Source: Ascoidea asiatica (lineage: Eukaryota; Ascomycota; Saccharomycetes; Ascoideales; Ascoideaceae). Taken from it: a stretch of DNA of 64,000 bases. Location of the stretch: positions 1 through 64,000 of the forward strand of contig BCKQ01000022.1 in the NCBI GenBank assembly GCA_001600695.1. Direction: 5' to 3'. The notes beneath the pieces are model-generated. The model worked only from the letters and a program-made list of their open reading frames with translations. It was not told the origin of the DNA and ran no database searches. This document shows, in pieces, positions 32,852 through 43,577 of the stretch. Position 1 is the first letter of the stretch, and each line of letters begins with the position of its first letter. Made by a program: the position numbers and the translations under genes.

Positions 32852-35042
32852 ATGACTTCAACCACTGATATGTTAAAAACAGATTCAATCATTTCTATAG
32901 ATTCAAAACTTCAAAAATCTGAAATCAAATTAAATTCAAATTCAATAAATTCAAAAATTACTAAAGACTCGAAGGATTTAAAAGATTTAAAAGATTTAGA
33001 AAATTTCAAAGACTCAAAAGATCTAAAAGACTTGAAAGATTTAGATGATTTTGCTGATAATCTCGATATTTCAGATTCTTCAGATTTAAATCATTTATCA
33101 GATTCAAGATCTTCAACTCCAATTGATTCTTCTTCAAGCACAACTACAAGTAATCCATCAACTACAATAAGATCAAATTCAAATAAAAATCTTAATATTG
33201 ATTTACAATTATCAAAAATTAAATCTAATTTACCCCCAAGAAAACGTGCAAAAACTCAAGAAGAAAAAGAACAAAGNAGAATTGAAAGAATTTTAAGAAA
33301 TAGAAGAGCTGCTCATGCTTCAAGAGAAAAAAAACGTAAACATGTTGAATTTTTAGAAAATTCTGTTAGTAATTTGGAAATTAATTTAAAAAATTCAAAA
33401 TTTAGAGAATTAAAATTAATTGAATTAAATTCAATTTTAATNAAAAAATTTATTAATTTAGGTGGTAATATTAATGATTTAAATATTGATTATTCAATTT
33501 TAAATATAACTTCTGGTATTAATACTAATAATTCAAATAATAATACCTCTAATANTATTAATCATAATAAAGGTAATTCAATTTTAATGGATACTGAGTC
33601 AATTGAATTACCTAATGATATCTCAAATGATTTAAATGATTTAAATGAATTACAAGATTTATCTTCTTTAACTACATTACCAAACTTAACTGAAATTAAT
33701 AATTCAGTTAAAAATGATTCTTTCGATGATGATAATGATGATGATTTTGAATTAAATCATTTGAAATCTTCATTATCTAATCAATCAGTTAAAACTGATT
33801 CTGAGAAATCATTAAACACAAACTCCAATAATAATATTGAAATTAAAATTGAAAATCAAATAAAAAATCAAATTGAGAATGAAATTGAAAGTGAAATCAA
33901 AAAAGAAAACGAAAGTAAAATTGAAAATAAAAATAAAATTTCAAAAATTTCTACTGAAAAATCAAAAAATTCACGTTCAAATAAAAGACAAAAAACTACT
34001 GTTAAAAAAGAAAATTCAATTTCAATTCCACCACCATCTTCTACTTCTACTTTATCTTCTACTTCTTCTTTCACTCCTTTAACAAGTCCAATTTCAATTT
34101 TAAATTCAACTAATCTAAACACTTCTAATATTTCGTTACCTTCCTCAAATTCTTCAACTTCTTTGAGAAATAACTCTTTAGATATTACTAATCATGATGA
34201 TTTATGTAATTCTCCACCTTCTGTTTATTCTAATATTACATCCCCAGAATCTGAAAATTTATCAATNGATCAAGATTATCTTAATGATTTACCTTTAACT
34301 TTATGTTTACCAAACTCTAATGAATTTAATTTTAAATCTCAATTTAAAAATATTAATCAAATTAACCAATTAAATCAAATCAATCAAGTTAATCAAATCC
34401 AATTTCAACAAAATCAACAACAACAACAATTTTTCCATTCTCGTACAAAATCTCAAAGTCAAAATCAATTTCAATTTCAACAATTTAACAATATTAATAA
34501 TATAAACAATCTTAATAATATTAATTTAAATTCAATTCAACTTCAAAATCAATTTCAAAATGATGTAAATAATTTAATTAATATCTCAAATATTACAACT
34601 AATTTAAATAACATTAACTCAATGAATAATAATAATAATATCTCTGAATTTTTAACTGACACTTATACAATTAATCAATCCATATTAAATAGCAGGTTGC
34701 ATAATCCAGCAGTGATTATCAACTTTTTTTTCCATTTCCTTTATCATTTCCTTTTTTGTATTTATCTTCAAAAATTTCTAATATTAAATTTATATTTTTC
34801 NGAAAAAACCTTTATCATATTTAGTTGATTTGATTTCCATGTTTAAGTTTAAGCTTTTTTTTCATTTTTTAAAATAGGCTTATTAAATCTGGAAGTTAAT
34901 TCTCAATGTTTTGATTTGTTTTTTTATGAAAATTTATTTTTTTTATTTGTTATTTTTTCGTTCAACTACCCTTTTGTTTCTCCCTTGGCCAGCAGCGCCA
35001 GCTAATTCTTTTAATGTGGATGATTTTTTGTTATTCGATTAA
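32852..35042 (+). CDS. HAC1: Hac1, bZIP unfolded-protein-response transcription factor
   Basis: The basic region PPRKRAKTQEEKEQ then RIERILRNRRAAHASREKKR (about residues 128-165) is diagnostic for Hac1, and a leucine-zipper-like heptad stretch follows. The coding sequence is 32852-34709 joined to 34993-35042 after Ire1-type removal of 283 bases, giving 635 residues. Both junctions sit in seven-base loops with the CNG/CNGN consensus. The spliced tail is PAAPANSFNVDDFLLFD, an acidic-hydrophobic end typical of activation segments. Unspliced, the frame runs 39 codons into the intron (stop at 34828) and ends in a hydrophobic Phe/Ile/Leu-rich tail. The protein is much longer than S. cerevisiae Hac1 (238 spliced) because of Asn/Ser/Gln-rich regions. 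ATG 32852 is the first Met after stops. The predicted role is inducing ER chaperone and lipid genes when Ire1 is active. Confidence 0.93.
34710..34992 (+). other. Non-spliceosomal (Ire1/Rlg1-type) HAC1 intron, 283 nt
   Basis: Left loop: stem ATAATC (34701-34706), loop CAGCAGT, stem GATTAT (34714-34719). The stem is extended past one bulged C by GTTG/CAAC. Right loop: stem TGGC (34986-34989), loop CAGCAGC, stem GCCA (34997-35000). Cutting after the third loop base at both ends joins Pro-Ala in frame and gives a new 16-codon C-terminus. There is no GTATGT donor. The intron itself is T-rich and carries the alternative stop codon. Confidence 0.9.
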
Positions 35043-35971
35043 GTTAAAAATTCTTATTCATTTATTCATTTTGTTTATTTAAATTTTTATTTTTTAATTG
35101 ATTTAATGAATTATTCATTAGATATTTTTTTTTTAAAACACAATTTTAATTTTCAATAATTTCAAAACTAATTAAGGAAAAGAGCATTATGGTCTCCTCT
35201 ATTTCTTTTTTAGTTTTTAATTCAATTATTTTAATGGTGTTCTTTAATTTCAATTCAATCTTTAATTCCTTATAAATTTATTTAATTGTGGTTAATATTG
35301 TTCCCTTTGAAAATTATATTGATATATTTTAATTTTTAAATTATTTATATCGCGAATCATGTGGCGCGTTAAGTTCTAAATCTCTTTTTGTTTCTTTCCT
35401 GCGACTGGGCTCTTGCTGATATAATAATTTTTTCATTAATTTCAATTTAGTTTTTATACCACATTTTTATATTTTTGTTCAATTGTTAATTTTTAATTTT
35501 GGATTACAAAAAAAATCCTTTTATAATTTTTTTAGTCTTATACTTTACTGATAAGAAAAAAAGATTAAAAACTTAGAGTCAATCATATTTTTATTGTTTT
35601 ATAATGTTTATTTTATTTATTTTGTTCTGTTTTGTTAATCTTTGTTAATCTGTTATTTTTTGTTATTTTATCTGTTGCATTTGGGTTGTTGGTTAAAAAT
35701 TAGAAAAAATTATGAAAAGTTTAAATCTGCAATAGGATTTATAAAGATGTTAACAAAATATTTTTAAGATTTCTTTTATGTGTAAATATCCTTCCTTTTT
35801 CTTTGTATTTTTGTTTTATTACTTTATTATTTGTTTTTCGTTTTTATATTTTTTTAGTTTTACATTTTTATTTTACTTATATCATTGCTTTTTAATTTAA
35901 TATTTTATTTATTACAAAAACCCTTTATCGTTGAGATAATAAAGTAACTTACATTAAAATAGAATNGTCAT
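35043..35971. other. Convergent 3' region, HAC1 / NUF2
   Basis: T-rich 3' flanking sequence of both genes, 929 bp, longer than other convergent gaps in the window. A small patch at 35350-35410 (CGCGAATCATGTGGCGCGTTAAG) is GC-richer. No coding frame is seen. It presumably contains both 3' UTRs; HAC1 mRNA is known to use a 3' UTR element for Ire1 docking. Confidence 0.5.
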
Positions 35972-37843
35972 TTATTTACCTGCTTGTTTGATTATTTTAT
36001 TTAGTTGAAATTCATTCAATTTCTGTTCGATTTTAGATATGTAATCGTCAACATGAGAGCATAGCATTTTCAATCTATAATTACATTCCGAAACTTCGTT
36101 ATTATAAGTTTTTATATTGTTATCAATATTTTTTTTGATTGATTCAATTTTCAAATTATTTGACTGAATTTTATTTAATTTTAGATTTTTAATATTTGAG
36201 ATTTTATTGAAATTTTCTTCAAATTCATTTTGTTTTTTAAATTTTAATAGATTTTTTTCATTAATTGAATTATTTAACTTTGAGATTTTTTCTTCAATTC
36301 TTTTCTTTTCAATTAAATTAATCTTTATTGAATTTTCAATTTTATTCAAAGTTATATATCTTTCTTGTAAAGTTAAATTCAATTTTTGAAAGTTATCAAA
36401 TAATTTTGTAAAATTTTTTGAAATATTTTGATTAATTTCATTTGAAATTGATAAAATTTCATTAAGAAATTTATTCAAAGATAATATGTTTTCAAAAGTT
36501 ATTTTATAATTTGAATTAATCAGTTCATTTTCTTTGATTTTTTTTATTAAATTTTCTAAATTTTGTTTTGAAATTTGAATTGAATTAATTTCACTTTCGG
36601 AATTCAAAAANTCAAATTTATTATTATTCATTAAAGATTTTGAATAATCGTTTTTTAACTCTAGTATATTGTTATTTGACTCTTTTGATTGATTTTCATT
36701 GAGTAAAATATTTTCATTATTGATATTGATATCATTTTGATCATTTCTAATTGGGGAATTGTTATTATCATTAATAAACTCATTTTCAATATNATTATCA
36801 TTTTGAAATTCATTAAATGGATAAGTAATATTTGATAAATTTAATAAAGATTTATAATTTGAAAAAGTTTGAATATTTTTATCTAAATTTTTAGTTAAAT
36901 CTTTATAATTATTTAATAATTGTTTTTTCTTAGTTTTATAATTTGCTTTATCTTCACTTAAAGAGTTTTGAGTTAATTGTAAATCTTTTAATTTTTTTTC
37001 AATTTTCATTACATTTTTCTGTAAAATTATAAATTTATTATCAAAATTTTCGTCATTTTCATCATTTAATTCATTATCATTATTCATTATTTCATTTATA
37101 TCATCTTGATTTAAATCTATATCTAAATCATTAGTTAGATCTTGATTATTGTGATTTGAATTATCTAAAAGATTAAAATCATTATAATTTTTTTTTGAAT
37201 TCATTAAATCATTTGAAATATTGATTAGATTATTTAAATTTGAATAATAATTATTATAAAATTTTATAAATTTATTAATTAAAAACTTTTCATAGATATT
37301 TTTTTCAATTTTATATTTAAATTTTGCAAAATTTATAATTCCAGATAAAATTTTAATTAATTTAATCTCAATATTATCTAAAATTATTGAATTATTATGA
37401 TTATTCGTGAAATTATTTGTGAAATTATTCGAATTTGATAATTTATTTTGTTGATAAGTATATAAAGTTGAGAAATCTTTTGAAGAGAAATCAGTTATTG
37501 ATATTTTAATAAAGATTTGTTGTAATTGTTTATGCTTTAAGAAAATTTCAAAACCTGAAGAGTTCAAATTTATTTTTTGATTATTTATGTTATTATTATT
37601 ATTATTGAAATTGAAATTGAATTGATTAATATTTGAGTTTGAATTGTTTTTGAGATCTAATAAATCATCGGATATTATTGGATTAACAAATAAGTTATAT
37701 ATCTGATTATATAGTAAATCTATTATATCTTCTAGATCTGGATTTATGAATATTGATTGTGGTATAATTATACCCATATCTTGAAAGCATTGAATAATTT
37801 CTTCTCGATCTAAAATCGGAAAAAAAGTTGTTTGTTGGGACAT
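35972..37843 (-). CDS. NUF2: Nuf2, Ndc80 kinetochore complex subunit
   Basis: The 623-residue protein begins TTFFPILDREEIIQCFQDMG, matching the Nuf2 calponin-homology head (FPxLDxxEIxxCL). A helical head domain of about 200 residues follows, broken by Asn-rich runs. From about residue 265 to the end there is long coiled coil with Lys/Glu/Asn/Leu heptads. Nuf2 pairs with Ndc80 to bind microtubules at the outer kinetochore, and the coil leads to Spc24/Spc25. It is longer than S. cerevisiae Nuf2 (451) because of Asn/Asp-rich insertions near residues 70-95, 225-270 and 340-410. Its promoter carries an ACGCGT box, consistent with cell-cycle expression. Confidence 0.87.
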   Translation of the reverse strand: MSQQTTFFPILDREEIIQCFQDMGIIIPQSIFINPDLEDIIDLLYNQIYNLFVNPIISDDLLDLKNNSNSNINQFNFNFNNNNNNINNQKINLNSSGFEIFLKHKQLQQIFIKISITDFSSKDFSTLYTYQQNKLSNSNNFTNNFTNNHNNSIILDNIEIKLIKILSGIINFAKFKYKIEKNIYEKFLINKFIKFYNNYYSNLNNLINISNDLMNSKKNYNDFNLLDNSNHNNQDLTNDLDIDLNQDDINEIMNNDNELNDENDENFDNKFIILQKNVMKIEKKLKDLQLTQNSLSEDKANYKTKKKQLLNNYKDLTKNLDKNIQTFSNYKSLLNLSNITYPFNEFQNDNXIENEFINDNNNSPIRNDQNDININNENILLNENQSKESNNNILELKNDYSKSLMNNNKFXFLNSESEINSIQISKQNLENLIKKIKENELINSNYKITFENILSLNKFLNEILSISNEINQNISKNFTKLFDNFQKLNLTLQERYITLNKIENSIKINLIEKKRIEEKISKLNNSINEKNLLKFKKQNEFEENFNKISNIKNLKLNKIQSNNLKIESIKKNIDNNIKTYNNEVSECNYRLKMLCSHVDDYISKIEQKLNEFQLNKIIKQAGK

Positions 37844-38115
37844 TTATAGACTTGATTATATATTTTGAAAGGGTATTTGATATTGAATGTGGTTTCTGAT
37901 TGAATTTCCTGTTATTTGTTGGTTGTTTAAAATAGTTTCAAGATAGTTTTAATGAATATTTGAATGATAAATGATAGTTTTCTTGATATTTAATCTTGTT
38001 TATATCAATTCTATTTAATTGATTTCGATAAGTTTATTATTTTTATTATTGTTTTATTCAAAAAAGTAAACAACAGAATCTCAAACCCACAAAAATGGCT
38101 CCAAAAGCGGAAAGA

Positions 38116-38143
38116 TCATGTGACCACTTGTCACATGACGCGT
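38116..38143. promoter_or_regulatory. 9-bp perfect inverted repeat and overlapping ACGCGT box
   Basis: TCATGTGAC (38116-38124) and GTCACATGA (38130-38138) are perfect inverted copies with a 5-bp spacer. ACGCGT at 38138-38143 overlaps the right arm by one base. ACGCGT is the MBF/MCB box that drives G1/S genes in yeasts. It lies 273-300 bp upstream of NUF2. Confidence 0.55.
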
Positions 38144-38518
38144 TTTCTCCAACATTCATTTTATTTTATTTTTGAATTTAAAAATAGAAACAAAATCCAA
38201 AAAATATAAAAGAGAGCTTTAAATTTTGAAAATTGTGTCAGTGCGTAATAAAATTATAGAAAAATTTGAAAATCTTAGAAAATCCTCAATTAATTGTTAA
38301 TATGAAGTGAAAACTCCGGAAAAAGAATTCCCCCCTGCGGCAGCTGCCTCGACAATGAAATAAAGAAGCGTTGGAATCTCAAAAAGCGCGTCTCATTTAG
38401 ATTTTGTTAACGTTATTAGATTTGAATTAATAAAAAATTAAACTGATTTCAAATTGGTTATAAATTGATCTTAAATTGTTCTTAAATTGATTATTAGAAA
38501 TATATTAAGAATTGATCG

Positions 38519-38531
38519 GTTGCCAGGCAAC
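38519..38531. promoter_or_regulatory. RFX-type X-box GTTGCC-A-GGCAAC
   Basis: A perfect 6-bp inverted repeat with a one-base centre, identical to RFX/Crt1 half-sites (GTTGCC and GGCAAC). In yeasts RFX proteins repress DNA-damage or filamentation genes. It lies about 680 bp upstream of NUF2 and 1.6 kb upstream of the + gene, so the target is uncertain. Confidence 0.45.
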
Positions 38532-40154
38532 AAATCTGAGATTGTGTGGATTCACAATGTACTCACAATCTCTTAACCGGTAAGTTCTATTTATTGAGGG
38601 TTTTTAAAATGGGACGACGCGATTGAAGTTCAGGACAATCATTCCGCGGGTAGAGAATTGCGCAAAATTAAATTCTGTCCCACCTGTAAAAATTGCGTGC
38701 ATTTTGTCGATCACGCTGAACACAAGCACAAAAGCCTTCTAAGGTTAAAAGCTCACGCAAAAGCTAAGGCATTTAAAATGTTAGCTGCAAGAGGAGCGCG
38801 AGTGAGTGTGCAAATACGCATGGGACAAGCTAACTTTCCGAATCGGGGAATGGGCATCTGACAATGGAAATAATTTTATTTTGCAACCTGAATTTTTTGC
38901 AAAAAAGTGAAAATGAAAGCTGAATTTTTGTAAACTGAGAAAGTGAGAAATGAAAAAGAGAGAAAATGAAGAAATTGAATAAGTGGAAGAAAACGAAGAA
39001 AATGCTAACATGAAAATGGTCCAAGCTGGAGCTGAAGCTGGCCCAGAACTGATGATTCTTATAGGTATTATTACAGCTATTACTATTGGTATTACTACTG
39101 GTATTATTAGAATTGTTATTATTTTCCTTAGATTTTGCAACACCTTTTTAAACCATCTTTTACTTGTTTTGTCGTATTTTTATAATCTATTTTCAATCTT
39201 TTATCAAATCACCAATATTTTTATTTTTTTATCTTTTTATCTCTTAATCTTTTTGTCTTTTTGTCTTTAGTTCTTGGATAAATCAATTTTTTAATTGAAT
39301 AATTCTTTTCTACCTATCAGCTAATAGTAGTCTTCAAAAGAATTCAATAATAACCAACCTCACTCATTTNAAAATTTTATTACTTTTCAATCCTTTTACT
39401 AATCACCTTCAATAATATTAGCTTCCTGATTGATTATATTCATATCATTTCATTCATTTCTTTTCCAAATTAGATATAATCCTTAGTCCCATTTTTTTTC
39501 AAAGAAATTAAATAAATAAATATTATTCATAATTTTTCATTTTGGTTTTATTCTCTCCTTAATAAAAAAAATAAATTAAATTTTAATTCAATCAATATTT
39601 GCTATCTATCTTAAATAAATCTCAAATGACATTTAATCATAGCTCATAAAAATAATAACCTAAAGGATAATCAAAAGAATAATAATAACAATTTTGCTCA
39701 AAGTAATAATAAATATAATAACACTAACAATTTCCATATCAATAATAAATAATTAATAATAAGAAATAAATCAAATTTATTTCATAGTCTTTCATTAATT
39801 CAAATATAATTTATTTTCATTTCTTTTCTTAATATCTTATTAGCTTTCAATAACTAGAGATAAATAAATAAAACTTCAAATCCTTCTTCATTGTGTCCTT
39901 CATTCATTTGTTTATTCATTCGTTTACTCATCAGACAAATTATTCTTTTCAAAATAACATCAAAATAATTTAATTCAATTTATTTCCTTAATTTACTTAT
40001 TTATTTAAGTTATCATTCCCATAAAGTTGATTTTTATTTCATAAATTAATTAACTAAGTCATTCGCTTTCCATTATCAAATTCAATTCATATTCATTAAC
40101 TCATTCATTCATAAAATCCCTCGTTTATAAATTTTTTTTTACCAATTAACTTAA

Positions 40155-43100
40155 ATGTCTAATCAAGATCAAAATTTGAATAAAAAAGATTCAAAAGAGT
40201 TTAAAGATCAAAATTTAAATTTAAATCCAAATCCAAATTCAAACCCAAATTTAAATATTAATCCATCTTCTGATCCAAACATTAATCAAATTCATTCTTT
40301 TACACATTCTTTCCAAGATTCTCCTCCTTCCATAACTCATTCAGCAAATGATTCAGTCAATGTTAGAAGTCCAATAAGAGATAGATTTAGATCTATAATT
40401 TCAAAAGCAACAACAAGATCAAGTAGATCAAGCAGATCTCCAACAAAATCAGGAAATAGAAAATCTTTTGAAGTTTTTTATAATTCTTCTCAACATAATT
40501 TAATCTCAAATATAAATTCAAATAATTCAAATATTACAAATATAGATTCAAATTATTTATCAACCGAAAATATAAATAGTAATAGTAATATTAATTATAA
40601 TGATGATACAATAAATAGAAATACCTCTTTAAGTACAAATAATTCAACTTTATCCTCAAGTTCTGATATCATTACAACTTCTCCATTACCAAGTAACTCA
40701 ATTATTGATTTAGATGATGATTATGAATATTATAGATATTATTACAATTATCATCAAAATCAACATCAAACTCATAATTCTCATTTAATTGAAAATTTAG
40801 ATCCTTCAAATAACAATAATTCAAACAGTAATTCAAATGATAATTCAAATAATAATACAAGCAGTAGTAGTAATCAAAATTTAGCTACTTTAATGCAATT
40901 TCATCATGATCATCAACTGCAACAAAGATTACATCATAATAATAGTTCTGATTTATATATTGATNCATCTCAACCTCAACCACAACCTCAATCTCAAATA
41001 TCTTCAACTCATGTAACACCAACTTCTGCTCTATTTACAGAAAAATTTGATGATGATGATGACGACGATGATAACGATAATGAAAATGAAGACAATGATA
41101 GTAATGTTGAAGAAAAAAGTAAAGTCGAAGGCCCTAGAGTGGTACCTCATCAACAAATTGAAAGTGGAGATACTTTTGTTTCTTCAGTATCAAAGCAATC
41201 TAAAGATAAAAACATTAATTCATTATCAATACCAACAAATCAAAATCAACGTTTAAGTGTAACTACAATTGAAAATGACCCAAGATTGTCAACAACTTCA
41301 AGAAATACTTTAGCTAATATTTATAAAAGTTATATAAATGATGATAATAATACTAATAGTCAATATAATATAAATGAAAATCTAGAATTGAATTCATTGA
41401 TAGGTAGTAAAGATGATCTAAATTTAAATAAAATAAGCAAATTAAATACTCCAACAACTTTAGAAAAAAGAGATGAAACTTTTAATAAACTTATTCAACA
41501 AGAAAAAGAAAATGTAATAAAAAATAGAGATTCAATTAATTCTTTCATTCAACCAACAAATATTAAAACATCAAAGTCTTCATTAAAATCTTCATCAAAT
41601 AATAATTTAAAACAAATTAATTTACCAAATATTAGCGATGATAAAAAAATAATGCATAAAGAAACTTCATCATCAGGCTCGAATCCAGATAGTTTATCAT
41701 CAGCATTATCCTCATCTCATTCCCAATTCCAAATTCAAAGTAAAAAACTTTATCAAAAAGCACCATTACCGCAACAAATTGTAAGAACAAGAAAATCATA
41801 TAGAAATTCAACAAATTCTATAAATTCGATTGATATTTATTCCATTGATTCAAAAAATAATTTAACTTATAATAAAGGTAATGTAAATATAGAAAATCTA
41901 GGATCTAGATCTAATTCAATTGAAGATATTTCTAATGATTTTATACCTCCAAATTCTTCAACAGGTTTTACTTCTGCACATAATAAAAATATAATTTCAA
42001 AAGATTCTGGAAATACATTCACTAAAAAAGATTATCATTCTCATGGAAGAACAAAATCTTCAATTCATTCATTTTCATCAATGTCATCATCGGTTAATAA
42101 AAATTTAACAAATGTTAAAAAAAGATTATCCACAACTTTTAAACCACCAAATAAAAGATTTTCAGTTGAAAGTGAACATAGTTTATCAACAAGTCCAAAT
42201 CAATTTCAAACTCCTCAAGGACTATCTCCGATGTTTGATAATGAAGTACCATTATATGGTAGACAACCAAGATTTTCAAATATAAGAGATTCTACAACTA
42301 CTGGATATACAGTTTCATCATCAGGAGGTAGAAGTGATTTATTTGATTTGAATTCACCAACATATGCACCTACAATGACAAGTACAAGTGGATCACCACA
42401 AGATGCATTTTTTCAAGGAAAACCTATGACATCTATTGCACAATCAAGAATTTATAGTAGAGAATATACCTCAAGATTGGAAAATATTGCCGATGAAAGT
42501 AAATATGATAAATATGATAAAAAATTAGAGAAATTACAAGAAGATATTGCAAGAGGGGTTATACCTAATGATGGAAGTAATAATAATATTGAAAGTATAG
42601 GTAGTGAAAGTATAGGAAATGAAGATGATGATGAAGACTATGATGCAAGATATAAAATTGGAGGAGATGATGATGATGATGCCGAATCCTCAATTTATAT
42701 GCCAACATATTTGAATAATGCAGCAAGTAGTCATCATGCAAGTAATACTAATAATAGTGCCGGACTAGGTAGTAAATTAAATTTATCAAGTGATAGTAAA
42801 TTTAATAAAGAATTTGGAAATTTTAGACCAGATGAGATTCAAAGTTTTAGATCAGCTTCATCAAAATTTGATAGTAATAATAATAATAATAGCAATAATA
42901 ATAATAGTGGAACACATACAGTTGGAGAAAAAAGTTATTCATCAACAAGTACATTTGAAAAATTACATATTAAAGGAGATGGTCTTAAACTAAAGAATAA
43001 TAATGGATCAAGTTTAAGAAATAGTATTGTTTCTAAAGCTATAAGTGATGCATTATTAGGAGGAGATGGATCAAAACGATCTTCGCAACAATCTAAACAA

Positions 43101-43577
43101 AGTAATAAATCTAAAAGATCACAAGATATTCATTTAGTTAATCAACAACAACAACAAAATAATCAATCTATACAAGAAATTAAATTAAAATCTTTTAATT
43201 TGAAACCTGGATTAAATACAAGTAATAATAGTGATAAACTTATGAATAATAATATTAATATTTCAAATAAAAATACTGAAATTAATAACGGAAATAATAA
43301 TAATAATATATTAAAACATGGAATTGGAAGAGCAATATTTTATGATGATTATTATCATAAACAAGTTGAGATTTGTAGAAGTAATACAATTTATTTATTA
43401 ATGATTATTGGAATGTTTTTACCACCGGTTTATATAATTATATGTTTTGGATTTTTTGATAAATCATGTGGATATATACCAAGACAATATAAATTAATAT
43501 CAGCTGGATTAGCAATGTTTAGTACAATATTAAGTATTGTTGGTATAGCAGTTGGTTTTAGTATTGGAGTTCTGTGA
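40155..43577 (+). CDS. Large Ser/Asn-rich membrane protein, Bud8/Bud9-like C-terminus
   Basis: The 1140-residue protein is mostly disordered (Ser, Asn, Asp, Gln), with basic Ser/Arg clusters near residues 75-110 (VRSPIRDRFRSIISKATTRS). The C-terminal 75 residues are ordered: a short YYHKQVEICRSN segment, a hydrophobic helix (TIYLLMIIGMFLPPVYIIICFG), a loop FFDKSCGYIPRQYK, and a second helix (LISAGLAMFSTILSIVGIAVGF) near the end. Two closely spaced helices with a GYIP loop resemble fungal cortical proteins of the Bud8/Bud9 type, which mark bud sites. This is recalled resemblance, not a confirmed match. No signal peptide is seen. Predicted topology is a large cytosolic N-terminus with C-terminal hairpin insertion. 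Confidence 0.55.
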   Translation: MSNQDQNLNKKDSKEFKDQNLNLNPNPNSNPNLNINPSSDPNINQIHSFTHSFQDSPPSITHSANDSVNVRSPIRDRFRSIISKATTRSSRSSRSPTKSGNRKSFEVFYNSSQHNLISNINSNNSNITNIDSNYLSTENINSNSNINYNDDTINRNTSLSTNNSTLSSSSDIITTSPLPSNSIIDLDDDYEYYRYYYNYHQNQHQTHNSHLIENLDPSNNNNSNSNSNDNSNNNTSSSSNQNLATLMQFHHDHQLQQRLHHNNSSDLYIDXSQPQPQPQSQISSTHVTPTSALFTEKFDDDDDDDDNDNENEDNDSNVEEKSKVEGPRVVPHQQIESGDTFVSSVSKQSKDKNINSLSIPTNQNQRLSVTTIENDPRLSTTSRNTLANIYKSYINDDNNTNSQYNINENLELNSLIGSKDDLNLNKISKLNTPTTLEKRDETFNKLIQQEKENVIKNRDSINSFIQPTNIKTSKSSLKSSSNNNLKQINLPNISDDKKIMHKETSSSGSNPDSLSSALSSSHSQFQIQSKKLYQKAPLPQQIVRTRKSYRNSTNSINSIDIYSIDSKNNLTYNKGNVNIENLGSRSNSIEDISNDFIPPNSSTGFTSAHNKNIISKDSGNTFTKKDYHSHGRTKSSIHSFSSMSSSVNKNLTNVKKRLSTTFKPPNKRFSVESEHSLSTSPNQFQTPQGLSPMFDNEVPLYGRQPRFSNIRDSTTTGYTVSSSGGRSDLFDLNSPTYAPTMTSTSGSPQDAFFQGKPMTSIAQSRIYSREYTSRLENIADESKYDKYDKKLEKLQEDIARGVIPNDGSNNNIESIGSESIGNEDDDEDYDARYKIGGDDDDDAESSIYMPTYLNNAASSHHASNTNNSAGLGSKLNLSSDSKFNKEFGNFRPDEIQSFRSASSKFDSNNNNNSNNNNSGTHTVGEKSYSSTSTFEKLHIKGDGLKLKNNNGSSLRNSIVSKAISDALLGGDGSKRSSQQSKQSNKSKRSQDIHLVNQQQQQNNQSIQEIKLKSFNLKPGLNTSNNSDKLMNNNINISNKNTEINNGNNNNNILKHGIGRAIFYDDYYHKQVEICRSNTIYLLMIIGMFLPPVYIIICFGFFDKSCGYIPRQYKLISAGLAMFSTILSIVGIAVGFSIGVL

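Larger units (their letters stand above)
37844..40154. other. 2.3-kb divergent intergenic region, NUF2 / Bud8-like gene
   Basis: A GC-richer segment runs from about 38300 to 38870 and includes an X-box palindrome (38519) and GGGACA words. A 67-codon + ORF at 38658-38861 crosses it: Cys/His/Lys-rich, starting MRKIKFCPTCKNC. Its composition resembles the other intergenic islands and I do not recognise it. Sequence from 39270 to 40154 is AT-rich leader. No supported gene. Confidence 0.45.

Noticed and set aside
34710..34828. 658-residue continuous HAC1 reading frame as the active product
   Set aside because: The frame runs past a clear Ire1-type splice loop into a hydrophobic tail; it is the untranslated or unspliced form.
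41673..41690. tRNA B-box-like word GGCTCGAATCC
   Set aside because: It lies inside the coding sequence of the Ser/Asn-rich protein, with no A box or cloverleaf around it.
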